Below are positions 21,460-30,114 of a stretch of 64,000 bases of DNA, piece after piece (position 1 is the stretch's first letter; each line of letters starts with the position of its first letter). The DNA comes from Mycobacteroides sp. CBMA 271 (lineage in GTDB: Bacteria > Actinomycetota > Actinomycetes > Mycobacteriales > Mycobacteriaceae). A model generated the notes under the pieces. The model did not search any database. It was not told where the DNA came from and worked only from the letters and a program-made list of their open reading frames with translations. The stretch lies in NCBI RefSeq assembly GCF_009729205.1, contig NZ_VTHB01000003.1:310001-374000 (forward strand). The letters run 5' to 3'. A program made the position numbers and the translations under genes.

Positions 21460-22554
21460 CTACAGCCAGCGGTTGCGCCGCAGTGTCCGGTACACGAACG
21501 TGCAGGCGCTCACCATGACCAACAACACCACCGGATAACCCCACGGCTGATGTAGCTCGGGCATGAAATCGAAGTTCATGCCGTAGATCCCGGCGATCAT
21601 GGTGGGGACGGACACGATGGCGACCCAGGCGCTGATCTTGCGCATATCGGTGTTCTGCTGCATGGCCACCTTGCCGACGGCGGCATTCACCAGGGAGGTC
21701 AGCATCTCGTCGTAGCTCGAAATCTGGTCGGCGGCATGGGTCTGGTGATCCAGCACGTCACGCAGATACCGGCGGACTTCCTTGGTGATGAGATCATTGT
21801 GATCCTGCGTCAGCTTGCTCAGGGCGACCGAGAGCGGACTGATCGCCCGACGCAGCTCGACCACCTCGCGCTTGAGCATGTAGATGTGTTCGATGTCGGT
21901 GGCCGACCGCGGAGAGAACACGTTCTCTTCCATGGAGTCGATATCGTCCTCCACCAAATCGGAAACCTCGAGGTAGGAGTCGACGACACGATCGGCGATG
22001 GCATGCATGACGGCATAGGGGCCCAACCGCATGTGGTCGGGGTCGGCGTCCATCTGCGCGCGCACTTTCGCCAGCCCGCTGTGGTCGCCGTGGCGTACCG
22101 TCACCACGAAGTCGCCGCCGACGAAGATCATGATCTCGCCGGTCTCGACGATCTCGCGGGCCGTCGAAATTGATTCGTGTTCAACGTAATTGACGGTCTT
22201 GAGGACCAGGAACAAGGTGTCGTCGTACCGCTCCAACTTGGGCCGGTTGTGTGCGTGCACCGCGTCTTCGACGGCCAGTCGGTGCAGGCCGAACGGCCCA
22301 GCGACGGCTTCCATCTGATGTTCGTCGGGTTCGTGTAGCCCCACCCAGACAAACCCGCGATCCAGCGAGCGCACCTTCTCCAACGCGGCGGTCGGGGTGT
22401 ACTTGCCGGGCAGCCGGACGCCGTCGACGTAGACGCCGCAGTCGACGATGGCGCGGGCCAGGGGAACCGGGATCCGTTTGGCGTCCGTCAGCGGTTCGCG
22501 ACTGCGGATGGGCGAACGCAACGACGACGGATTGACCGACGGAAATCGCGCCAT
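21460..22554 (-). CDS. corA: CorA-type magnesium/cobalt channel
   Basis: A 364-residue CorA channel. A large N-terminal cytoplasmic domain with a long helix leads to two C-terminal membrane helices; the selectivity loop between them reads YGMNFDFMPEL, the GMN motif that defines the family. The open frame extends 77 codons upstream, but the ATG at 22554 has AGGGAG a few bases before it and begins MARFPSVNPSSLRS. Homopentamer in the inner membrane importing Mg2+ (Rv1239c in M. tuberculosis). It is the last gene of the conserved block before the biosynthetic insertion. Confidence 0.95.
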   Translation of the reverse strand: MARFPSVNPSSLRSPIRSREPLTDAKRIPVPLARAIVDCGVYVDGVRLPGKYTPTAALEKVRSLDRGFVWVGLHEPDEHQMEAVAGPFGLHRLAVEDAVHAHNRPKLERYDDTLFLVLKTVNYVEHESISTAREIVETGEIMIFVGGDFVVTVRHGDHSGLAKVRAQMDADPDHMRLGPYAVMHAIADRVVDSYLEVSDLVEDDIDSMEENVFSPRSATDIEHIYMLKREVVELRRAISPLSVALSKLTQDHNDLITKEVRRYLRDVLDHQTHAADQISSYDEMLTSLVNAAVGKVAMQQNTDMRKISAWVAIVSVPTMIAGIYGMNFDFMPELHQPWGYPVVLLVMVSACTFVYRTLRRNRWL

Positions 22555-23131
22555 GATGTGGGCTCCCTGCTCGCAAACCAATCGTTCTCCGGAACCGTTC
22601 TGCGAGATGGTAGCTCGTGGTCCTGGGAGGGGCTGACCTAAGCCCGTTGCGGCCATGTCGGAGATGGCGGTGTGCCGCGCGGCGAATGTGAGCGCGGTAT
22701 CAAGACTCAAGTATCTAGCAAACTGGAAACCGGGTTCTTTCAAGGAAGTTAGAACTGGACTCACCGGGTGGGCGGACGTCGCCACGTGTGTGGGAATCTG
22801 TCGACTTTCTCACACATTCAGCAAAGTCTGATAACACCGGTAACCAATCCAATCGTCTTCTGCGAGATGCGAACTGGCTGTTTTGAGTCTCGCGGGCAAA
22901 AGGGTCAACCAACTGTCGGCTGAAGAGTGAAATGGCTATTGAACAGCGCGTATATAGTCGCTTATGCGCGTCCTGCCGCGCTGGTTCTCGCGCGAGCGGC
23001 TAGCCGTACGAGGCTTCCGGGCCTAAGCAGGGGAATTTTTAGACGCCAAATTCAGAAATGTTAACTCTGTGTTAAACCGGATCTGGTTACCGATGGTGAC
23101 TTGATACGTTGCGCCGGACACGTCGCCGAAG
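22555..23131. other. 577-bp divergent intergenic region, relatively A+T-rich
   Basis: Lies between leftward corA and the rightward biosynthetic operon. No convincing gene. Its right half is visibly more A+T-rich than its surroundings, with short stretches such as CGTATATAGTCG and GGGGAATTTTTAG that could hold promoters. It contains the inverted repeat listed at 22787-22816. I could not identify a tRNA, integrase remnant or direct-repeat attachment site here. Confidence 0.55.
22787..22816. promoter_or_regulatory. 10-bp inverted repeat, candidate operator
   Basis: TGTGTGGGAA (22787-22796) faces TTCTCACACA (22807-22816), nine of ten positions complementary, with a 10-base spacer. The 20-base centre-to-centre distance puts both arms on the same DNA face, as for a dimeric regulator. 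It lies about 230 bp before corA and 315 bp before the first P450. Confidence 0.45.
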
Positions 23132-24538
23132 ATGGGATGGCAAATGACGGATTCCGTGTGCCAATACGGGCATTCGCGGCACAATCACAGCTATCCATGT
23201 GCGGCTCCCTTGGCGGACAGAGAGGTGCTCCTGGGGAGCATCCCGGCATTCCGGAAAGACATCCTCAAGGCCACCAAACGTGGATGGGATCTCCATGGGG
23301 GCGTGGTGCGCTACCGGCTGGGTCCCATCGGCGTGTACTGCGTATCGGACTACACGCTCGCCACCGAGGTGCTGACAGATACGGCGGTCTACGGCAAGTT
23401 GGGAAAGACGAGCCCAGTGCGATTGCTTGTTGGTGAGGGCCTGCTGTCCATCGCCGATCACGACCGGTGGAAACGCAATCGCCGGATGATGCAGCCGATG
23501 TATGCCAGGAGTCATATCGCGGGGATGTGCGACACGATGACTGCCGCGGCCGCGGAGGCACTTGGCGATCTGTCTGTCGCTGGACGCGCCGCCGGAGCGG
23601 TTGACATCCACCCGATCATGACCCGGACGACTCTTGATGTGGTGTCACGGTGCATGTTTGGGCTCAAGGCCGCCGATGCGGAACTTGCCGTTACACCCGA
23701 TGCTGTCGACGAAGTGATGACCTATGCCTTCAATCGGCAGCAGAACCCGTTCAGCCCTCCAGTGTGGTGGCCGAGCGCGACCAATCGCAGGTTCCGGGAA
23801 CTGATGCGGGCGTTTGACGACTTTATCCATGGCCTGGTCCGGGACCGTCGGGAGAACCCCGGAGACCGGGGAGATCTGCTCGACATGCTGCTAGCCGCCA
23901 AGGACGCCGATACCGGTGAATCACTCTCGGACGCTGAGATTCGCGATGAGGTGATCACCACTTTCGCCGCGGGGCATGAGAGCACCGCGCAAACACTCAC
24001 CTGGATCTTCTATCTTCTCTCCTTGAATCACGGAGTCAGGGCCGAACTCGAAGCGGAGTTGGATCGTGTGCTCGCCGGCCGTCTCCCGACGTACGCGGAC
24101 TTGCCTGAACTCGCCTATACCTTGCAGGTCGTCAGCGAGGCCTTGCGGATCTACCCGTCTGCGCCGATCATTCCGCGGTTGGTGCTTCGGGATACGGTCC
24201 TCGGTCCTTACCGAATCCCCAAGGGCGCCCGACTGCTTATCAACGTCGTCAACATCGGGCATGACGGGAAGCGCTGGGCCGATCCGGACACGTTCGACCC
24301 GCACAGATTCGAGGGTGACAAACCCAGAGAAGCGCCCCATCGCGCCTACCTCCCATTCGGAGCTGGTCCTCGGATTTGCATCGGGAAACACTTCGCGCTG
24401 ATGGAGGCGCAATTGATCCTGGCCGTCATCGCTCAGCGATTTCGGTTTGAACACGATCCGACGCATCCGGTGGAGGCAGAGGCCAAGTTCACTCTTCGTC
24501 CCAGATATGGGATGCGCATGATCGTCAGCGAGCGATAG
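23132..24538 (+). CDS. cytochrome P450, first gene of the biosynthetic operon
   Basis: A 468-residue P450 mono-oxygenase. The I-helix oxygen-activation motif is AGHEST (about 280-285), the K-helix ExxR is EALR (about 336-339) and the haem loop is FGAGPRICIG with Cys416. The whole set is canonical, so a normal mono-oxygenase is expected. The sequence APIIPRL after ExxR and AEAKFTLRPRYGM near the end put it with bacterial P450s related to fatty-acid, terpene or long-chain oxidisers. Two ATGs are possible, 23132 and 23144. No dedicated ferredoxin is encoded nearby. It is followed 53 bp later by the prenyl diphosphate synthase gene. Confidence 0.92.
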   Translation: MGWQMTDSVCQYGHSRHNHSYPCAAPLADREVLLGSIPAFRKDILKATKRGWDLHGGVVRYRLGPIGVYCVSDYTLATEVLTDTAVYGKLGKTSPVRLLVGEGLLSIADHDRWKRNRRMMQPMYARSHIAGMCDTMTAAAAEALGDLSVAGRAAGAVDIHPIMTRTTLDVVSRCMFGLKAADAELAVTPDAVDEVMTYAFNRQQNPFSPPVWWPSATNRRFRELMRAFDDFIHGLVRDRRENPGDRGDLLDMLLAAKDADTGESLSDAEIRDEVITTFAAGHESTAQTLTWIFYLLSLNHGVRAELEAELDRVLAGRLPTYADLPELAYTLQVVSEALRIYPSAPIIPRLVLRDTVLGPYRIPKGARLLINVVNIGHDGKRWADPDTFDPHRFEGDKPREAPHRAYLPFGAGPRICIGKHFALMEAQLILAVIAQRFRFEHDPTHPVEAEAKFTLRPRYGMRMIVSER

Positions 24539-24591
24539 CGATGTCACCGGAAAACCAACAACCCCAACGAATTTGACATGAAAGGCGCCCC

Positions 24592-25605
24592 ATGACTGTC
24601 GCGACACCCACCACCGTCATCGGTGGGGTGAATGTGATCGACGCTGAATTGGCGGAATCGCTTCAACAGAGTCTGGCCGATGTCGAGCGGCGCTTCGCCG
24701 AGGAACTCGGTGACCGGGACGAGCGGGTGGTTGCCGCCACGACGTATCTGGCGAAGGCCGGCGGCAAGCGCTTCCGCCCCCTGTTCGCATTGCTTGCCGC
24801 GCAGTTCGGTCCGCGACCGCAGGACGAGAGTGTGCTGCTGGCCGCGACGATGATCGAGTTGGCGCACCTCGCCACGTTGTACCACGACGATGTGATGGAC
24901 GAGGCTACCGCGCGACGCGGGAGCGCCGCGGCGAACATGGTGTGGGGCAATAAGATTGCCATCCTTGCGGGCGACTACCTGATTGGTCATGCCTTGCGTA
25001 TCGCGGCGACTCTCGGGTCGCGGGCGATGCACGTGATCGCAACCACCTTCGCCGAGCTCGTCACCGGGCAGATGCAGGAGACGCTGGGAACTGACGATCC
25101 CGCCGGTGTCGAGGCCCACTACCTCCGGACGATCGAGTGCAAGACCGGGTCGTTGATCGCCGCGTCGGGTCACCTCGGCGCCCAACTCGCCGGCGCGCAA
25201 GAAGTGCACGTCGATCGTATCGAGAGCTTCGGCATGCGGCTCGGAACGATGTTCCAGATTGTGGACGACATCATCGACGTCTCATCCGCGTTCGAGCACT
25301 CAGGGAAGACTCCCGGCGCCGATCTTCGGGAGGGCGTCATCACGCTGCCGATCCTGTACGCGACCTACGACGAGGGGCCGGCGGGCAGGCGGCTGCGTGA
25401 GCTGCTCACTGGTCCTATCCGCGATGAACGGTTAATGGAAGAAGCCCTTTTCCTTATTCACGACGCGCATGGGGTGGAACTCGCTCGGCAGAAACTGGCC
25501 GGACTGGCCTGTCTTGCCCAGGCCGATCTGAGCTCGTTGCCGTCGGTGCCGGCCAGGGCCGCCTTTGCGAACCTGATCGATCACACCGTCACACGGGCGG
25601 CATAG
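24592..25605 (+). CDS. long-chain polyprenyl diphosphate synthase (GrcC/IspB type)
   Basis: A 337-residue trans-prenyltransferase that builds an isoprenoid diphosphate chain. The first Asp-rich motif is DDVMD (99-103), the second is DDIID (225-229), and the substrate-binding segments AGGKRFRP, CKTGSLIA and GADLREGVITLP are intact, so it should be active. The residue five before the first motif is Ala94; a small residue there is associated with long products rather than FPP or GGPP. Similar to GrcC1/GrcC2 of M. tuberculosis. RBS and an ATG at 24592. UbiA follows after two bases, so the chain it makes is probably the donor for that enzyme. Confidence 0.92.
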   Translation: MTVATPTTVIGGVNVIDAELAESLQQSLADVERRFAEELGDRDERVVAATTYLAKAGGKRFRPLFALLAAQFGPRPQDESVLLAATMIELAHLATLYHDDVMDEATARRGSAAANMVWGNKIAILAGDYLIGHALRIAATLGSRAMHVIATTFAELVTGQMQETLGTDDPAGVEAHYLRTIECKTGSLIAASGHLGAQLAGAQEVHVDRIESFGMRLGTMFQIVDDIIDVSSAFEHSGKTPGADLREGVITLPILYATYDEGPAGRRLRELLTGPIRDERLMEEALFLIHDAHGVELARQKLAGLACLAQADLSSLPSVPARAAFANLIDHTVTRAA

Positions 25606-25607
25606 CC

Positions 25608-26552
25608 ATGGTCGAACTTTCCGGGCGCCAGCGTGCCGAAGCGTCGTGGCGGCACTCCGTGCGTATCCGCAGGCCCGAATTCCTTTCCAGCACTTTAGCG
25701 ACGGTCTTGGTAGCCGCATTTCTGGCCGCCCAGTCGTGGCGGGACCTGTTCACGCTGCCATTCCTCGCGGCGGTGCTCGCCGTGATCCAGGGCGAGTGGG
25801 TCTGCAACATGGTGAACTGCCTGGCCGATCGGGAACAGGACGCGGCCCATAAGTCGGGGCAGGCCGATGCGGTTCAGTGCCTGGGGGAGAGCCGTATCAG
25901 ATACGAGATCATGGGCACGACCGCGTTGGGCGTCGCGCTCGGGACGTACGTGGTGTTCGCAACCCGTCACTGGGATCTGTTGGCAGTCGGGCTGGTTGCA
26001 TTGTTCTTCGGCGCGCAGTATTCGTTACCTCCGTTGCGACTCAAGGGCCGTGGCTTATGGCAGATCGTTGCGCTCAACGCCACGCTGACGTTAGTCCCGG
26101 GATTGCTCATCATGCGTTCGCTGCCATATCCGGTGGAATGGACCGCGGTGGTCGCGATCTTCGGTATGGGACTGACCCTCAACGGGATCATGATCGCCAA
26201 GACTGCCGAGGACATCCCCGAGGACGAGCAGTTTGGAGTGCGCACCAGCGTGCGGGCGCTCGGACTTGAGCGTTCTTTCGCCGTGGGGATCACGTTTCTA
26301 TTCGTCGGCGGCGGCCTGATGGGTTGGGGCGCATGGCAACTCGCCGGCCCCTCATGGACTCTCGCCCTCTACGCGGCCACGGTATGCGCCGCCGCGCTGG
26401 TGAACGTCAGCATCCTGCAGCGGGTACGTGGCAAGCCGGTCTTAGAAGGGGTTGCCGTAGTCCGTTTGTACACAAGGTATTTACCGCTGTACGCACCTGT
26501 TCTGGCTTGGTCCACGCTGCTCCCGGCGATGCATGTGCTGCTCAGCAGGTAG
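25608..26552 (+). CDS. UbiA-family prenyltransferase
   Basis: A 314-residue membrane protein with eight or nine hydrophobic segments. The first Asp motif is N70-x3-D74-x3-D78 (NCLADREQD) and the second is EDIPEDEQFGVRT (about 200-212), both on the cytosolic side where they hold the Mg-diphosphate of the prenyl donor. Family members attach isoprenyl chains to aromatic acceptors (UbiA, MenA), sugars (DPPR synthase), or cyclise them. The YSLPPLRLKGRGLWQ loop between helices 4 and 5 is UbiA-like. Starting two bases after the prenyl diphosphate synthase, it is almost surely its partner. The acceptor is unknown; the neighbouring GTP cyclohydrolase suggests a nucleotide-derived ring. Confidence 0.88.
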   Translation: MVELSGRQRAEASWRHSVRIRRPEFLSSTLATVLVAAFLAAQSWRDLFTLPFLAAVLAVIQGEWVCNMVNCLADREQDAAHKSGQADAVQCLGESRIRYEIMGTTALGVALGTYVVFATRHWDLLAVGLVALFFGAQYSLPPLRLKGRGLWQIVALNATLTLVPGLLIMRSLPYPVEWTAVVAIFGMGLTLNGIMIAKTAEDIPEDEQFGVRTSVRALGLERSFAVGITFLFVGGGLMGWGAWQLAGPSWTLALYAATVCAAALVNVSILQRVRGKPVLEGVAVVRLYTRYLPLYAPVLAWSTLLPAMHVLLSR

Positions 26553-26564
26553 AGAGGCGACCTC

Positions 26565-27203
26565 TTGCGCGTACCGACGAGTGTTCCTGAGCTGACTGGT
26601 GTGTCGAATCCTACGAAAGAGCAGCCGATGATTGATATGGACAAGGCGGAACTTGCCATTGCGGACTTTCTGGTGGCCGCGGGGGTTGATGAGGGGGAGC
26701 ACACCCGCGAGACGCCGTCCCGAGTGGCCAGAGCGTGGCGGGAGGCCCTTACCGGCTATGAGGAGGACCCGGCCGTGCACCTGCGGCGTCAGTTCGAGGC
26801 GCCCGATGATCCGGGTCTGGTCATTGTGGCTGGTATCCGATTGGTGTCCACGTGCGCACATCATCTGCTGCCGATCACCGGCCATGCCACGGTCGCGTAC
26901 CGCCCGGAGCCAGGCAATCGAGTGGTGGGCCTGTCCAAGTTGGCGCGGGTGCTGCATGGATATGCCCGCCGTCTGCAGGTGCAGGAACGGATCGGGTATC
27001 AGGTTGTCGAAGCGCTGCGAGCGGAATTGCGTCCGGTGGGTGCGGCGTGCGTCATCACGGCAACGCATGGGTGCATGGCGATGCGTGGGGTGATGGAACC
27101 GCACGCAGTGACCACCACGCACGCACTTGCCGGGCAATGGCGCCCAGAACACCCCGATGTACGCGCGGTTCTGGACGAGCACAACAAGAATCGTGAGGGG
27201 TAG
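26565..27203 (+). CDS. GTP cyclohydrolase I-like enzyme in the biosynthetic operon
   Basis: A FolE-type protein of up to 212 residues; FolE opens GTP to 7,8-dihydroneopterin triphosphate. Counting from the TTG at 26565, the zinc ligands Cys97, His100 and Cys170 (HGC), catalytic His99 and His168, the guanine-binding VQER and the VVGLSK loop are all present. The canonical CEHH is CAHH here (Ala98 in place of Glu), the only core change I see. TTG at 26565 has GAGAGG seven bases upstream; a GTG at 26601 or ATG at 26628 are alternatives. It is probably a specialised copy rather than the folate-pathway enzyme, since it sits between UbiA and a methyltransferase. Confidence 0.87.
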   Translation: MRVPTSVPELTGVSNPTKEQPMIDMDKAELAIADFLVAAGVDEGEHTRETPSRVARAWREALTGYEEDPAVHLRRQFEAPDDPGLVIVAGIRLVSTCAHHLLPITGHATVAYRPEPGNRVVGLSKLARVLHGYARRLQVQERIGYQVVEALRAELRPVGAACVITATHGCMAMRGVMEPHAVTTTHALAGQWRPEHPDVRAVLDEHNKNREG

Positions 27204-27209
27204 CCAACG

Positions 27210-28085
27210 ATGGCGACAACAATCACAACCGCAGAGATCGGCGACTACTACACGCAGACATGGCACCAGTATCGGCAGGTCTGGAGTGACGAATCCAGTT
27301 ATGCTCTGCACTACGGGTTTTGGAGCGAAGACACGCGCTCGCACGCAGAGTCACTGTTAGAGGCTAACCGCAGGCTGCTCTTGGGTGTGTATCCGACTCC
27401 CGGGGCGCGGGTACTGGATGCCGGATGCGGTGTCGCGGGTACTGCGATGTGGCTGGCGCGCAATTTCGAAGTGACGGTGGACGGAATTACTGTGTCAGAC
27501 AGTCAGATTGGCGTCGCCTCCGACCTCATTGCCGCAGCGGGCCTCGCTGACAAGGTCACCGTCGAGCGAAGGGATTTCATCGATACCGGGTATCCGGACG
27601 GGCGATACGATCTGGCCATCGCACAGGAAAGCATGTGTCACGCTCCGGACAAGGCGCGATTCCTGGCTGAAATGGCCCGGGTACTCAAGCCCGGCGGGCG
27701 CATCGTGGTTGCGGACGGATTTCGGACATCGCGCCCGCTACCGCCAGACGGCGAGCGAAGATTGAGCGACTGGGCGACGTGCTGGGCAGTGCCTGATCTC
27801 ATCACGGCAGCCGAATTCGGTCGCTACGCAACGGCTGCCGGGCTCGTCGACGTGGAATGTCGCGATGCGACGACCAACGTCATGCGTTCGTCGCGTCGGA
27901 TGCGAAAGCTGGCCATCGCCAAGTTGATTGTGGAGGCACCTACTCTCATCGCGCACCCTGGCCGCCGACAGACGCATGCCACCCGCAATGTCATCGGTGG
28001 CTTTCGGCAGGCGCGGGCGCTGCGCCGGGGCGATTGGATCTACTGCTTTGCCTCTGCGGTCAAGCCCGGTGGAGGGACCACATGA
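27210..28085 (+). CDS. SAM-dependent methyltransferase (Erg6/tocopherol-MT-like)
   Basis: A 291-residue class I methyltransferase. Motif I is VLDAGCGVAGTAMWLA (68-83), motif II YDLAIAQESMCHAPDK, and ARVLKPGGRIVVADGF follows. The N-terminal YALHYGFWSEDT is shared with sterol C-methyltransferases and tocopherol methyltransferases, which act on isoprenoid-bearing substrates, in keeping with the prenyl genes in this operon. No signal or membrane segment. ATG at 27210 with GAGGGG upstream; its TGA overlaps the next ATG. It probably methylates a ring or prenyl chain of the operon's product; C- versus O-methylation cannot be told. Confidence 0.9.
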   Translation: MATTITTAEIGDYYTQTWHQYRQVWSDESSYALHYGFWSEDTRSHAESLLEANRRLLLGVYPTPGARVLDAGCGVAGTAMWLARNFEVTVDGITVSDSQIGVASDLIAAAGLADKVTVERRDFIDTGYPDGRYDLAIAQESMCHAPDKARFLAEMARVLKPGGRIVVADGFRTSRPLPPDGERRLSDWATCWAVPDLITAAEFGRYATAAGLVDVECRDATTNVMRSSRRMRKLAIAKLIVEAPTLIAHPGRRQTHATRNVIGGFRQARALRRGDWIYCFASAVKPGGGTT

Positions 28086-29305
28086 CTCGCTGCGGTGCGG
28101 AACCGCGGTTTCTCGATACCGTCGATCCGGAGTTCCGATTCGACAGCGACGCAGTGGGGAATGCCCGCCGCCGGCATTGGTATGCCCGCACACCTCAGGC
28201 TCCGATGGTTCTCGGTCTCCCCGAATGTTATGAGCTACTGCGTAATCCAGGGCTTGTCCAGGACGGGCCGAGATTCATGCGGGCCCACGGCGTCGAGTCT
28301 GGTCCGTTCTATCGGTGGTTTGTTGCCACGATCCAGAACTCCACCGGTGAGACGCATTATCGGTTACGCAGGGTGCTTGGCCCCCTCTTACGCTGTCCCG
28401 AAAACGGTCAGCATGATCGTCACATCGAAGAGGTCGCGGCGAAGTTCGTAGAAGACATACCGGTCAACTCCGTCGTCGACTTCGGTTTCCACGCATCGCG
28501 ATACGCCTCCGCGGTCCTATGCAAACTGCTCGGTATTGCAGAGACGGACTTCGATCGATTCTGGTGCCTCGCCCATGATGCCGGGCAGATCTTCGCGTGG
28601 ACCGATCTGGTCTCCATTCGTGCGCGGCTTGATCAGGCCATCTCCGAGCTGAACCAGTTCATCGAGGAACTGGTGGACATCAAGAGCCGCAGTCCTTCTC
28701 GGGATGTCACGTCCGCTCTGCTTCTGGCGTCCGACGACGCCGGTTCAGCGGCTATGACGCGAACAGAGTTGGTGAACGCTTTGGTGTTCATGTCGTGGGC
28801 CGGACAGCAGTCGGTCGCCCGACAGCTCACGGAGGCCACTCGAGCCCTGTCGGCCCAACCCGAGCAGTGGGACGCTGCGGGAAGATCCGCGGCGGCAGCT
28901 CAGGGAGCCGTCGAGGAGGCCACCCGATGGGCACCCCAGATTGGCATGCTGTTCCGATTTGCTACGACCCGAATTAGCTTCCGAGACCTTGTGATTCCCC
29001 CGGGAACCTTGGTCTTGTTCTGCCCGCCCTCGGCTGCGCGCGACGCACGCCGCTATGTCGATCCGGACGTGTTCGACATATGGCGGAGGGAAAGGAACGG
29101 CTCATTGCTCTTCGGTCATGGGATCTACCGCTGTCTCGGATCAACCATCGCGAAAGCGGAACTTGAGCATGGTCTGGCCGCCCTCAGCCGACGGTTTGCG
29201 GCACCGACATGGTTCCCAGAGTGCGCCGATGCCGTTCCTACCGCGGCAGTGAACGCCAACAACTGTGCACCGGCGATGTTCCAGTCGAGGGAAGGTGGTG
29301 TGTGA
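28082..29305 (+). CDS. cytochrome P450 with non-canonical I-helix
   Basis: A 407-residue P450. The haem loop is FGHGIYRCLG with Cys351 (the usual His two before Cys is Tyr here) and ExxR is EATR (279-282). In the I helix the normal A-G-[DE]-[DE]-T reads A-G-Q-Q-S (240-244): the acid is replaced by Gln and the Thr by Ser. These residues deliver protons to bound oxygen, so this enzyme may use peroxide, or catalyse coupling, dehydration or rearrangement instead of plain hydroxylation. The open frame extends upstream, but the ATG at 28082 overlaps the methyltransferase stop (ATGA). The next gene starts one base after the stop. Confidence 0.9.
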   Translation: MTRCGAEPRFLDTVDPEFRFDSDAVGNARRRHWYARTPQAPMVLGLPECYELLRNPGLVQDGPRFMRAHGVESGPFYRWFVATIQNSTGETHYRLRRVLGPLLRCPENGQHDRHIEEVAAKFVEDIPVNSVVDFGFHASRYASAVLCKLLGIAETDFDRFWCLAHDAGQIFAWTDLVSIRARLDQAISELNQFIEELVDIKSRSPSRDVTSALLLASDDAGSAAMTRTELVNALVFMSWAGQQSVARQLTEATRALSAQPEQWDAAGRSAAAAQGAVEEATRWAPQIGMLFRFATTRISFRDLVIPPGTLVLFCPPSAARDARRYVDPDVFDIWRRERNGSLLFGHGIYRCLGSTIAKAELEHGLAALSRRFAAPTWFPECADAVPTAAVNANNCAPAMFQSREGGV

Positions 29306-29306
29306 C

Positions 29307-30062
29307 ATGGTCGAGTCGACCACGACGACAACGGGATTAGCTGAAAATGGCGAGCTGTTCGATCGCTACCGGTATCCCGACACGGCCGCCCCGTACGTGC
29401 GGGTCAGCTTCATCGCGAGCATCGACGGTGCTACCGAGATAGACAGTTTGTCCGGGCCGCTGGGAAATGCGGGTGACCATCGGTTGCTCGCGCTATTGCG
29501 CGAGATGGCCGACGTTGTGTTGGTGGGTGCGGGTACTGCCCGGGTCGAGCAGTACTCAACAGTGGCCGTGAGTCAGACCGCTGCCCTTGCGCGTCGGGCG
29601 TGCGGGCAGGCGCCAGTGCCCCCCATCGCGGTCGTCAGTGCCAGCCTGGATCTGGATACCTCCGGGCCGCTGTTCTCCGACCCGAGCACGCCACCCGTCG
29701 TCATCACCTGTGGTAGTTCACCGGTAGCGGCTCGGCGAGCAATTGCGGCGGCAGGAGGACTGGTAGTGCTGGCCGGCGACACCGCCGTTGAGCCACGGCA
29801 GGCCATCGCCGCGTTGGGCAGTCTCGGGTTGCACCGCATCTTGTGCGAGGGTGGGCCCACTCTCCTTGGTCATGTTGTCGCAGCGAGTCTGGTTGACGAG
29901 ATTTGCCTGACCACTGCGCCGCTGCTGGTTTCCGGACCGTCGAAACGCGTGTGCCTCTCGTCGTTGCCGGTGCGTCAGCCCATGCGACGGATGTTTACGA
30001 TCGACGATTGGGACGGCTATCAGTATTCACGTTGGATACGCGAACCCGGTCGATATCGCTAG
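29307..30062 (+). CDS. RibD C-terminal / DHFR-like reductase
   Basis: A 251-residue protein with the RibD_C reductase fold, related to the pyrimidine reductase of riboflavin synthesis and to dihydrofolate-reductase-like Rv2671. Typical stretches: YVRVSFIASIDGATE, LREMADVVLVGAGTARVE, and the NADPH-binding ILCEGGPTLLGHVV. There is no deaminase domain, so it is a stand-alone reductase. With a GTP cyclohydrolase three genes upstream, a pterin or pyrimidine substrate is plausible. ATG at 29307, one base after the P450 stop, with GAAGG upstream; the frame is open from 29265. Last gene of the operon; marC follows after 52 bp. Confidence 0.88.
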   Translation: MVESTTTTTGLAENGELFDRYRYPDTAAPYVRVSFIASIDGATEIDSLSGPLGNAGDHRLLALLREMADVVLVGAGTARVEQYSTVAVSQTAALARRACGQAPVPPIAVVSASLDLDTSGPLFSDPSTPPVVITCGSSPVAARRAIAAAGGLVVLAGDTAVEPRQAIAALGSLGLHRILCEGGPTLLGHVVAASLVDEICLTTAPLLVSGPSKRVCLSSLPVRQPMRRMFTIDDWDGYQYSRWIREPGRYR

Positions 30063-30114
30063 CGTGACGAGCGACAGCCGGTGAATGCGTGGGATGGCCT
30101 GAGACACTGAAGTC

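Noticed and set aside
22555-23131. tRNA or integrase attachment site marking insertion of the biosynthetic operon
   Set aside because: No cloverleaf, direct repeat or integrase remnant seen at either edge of the operon.
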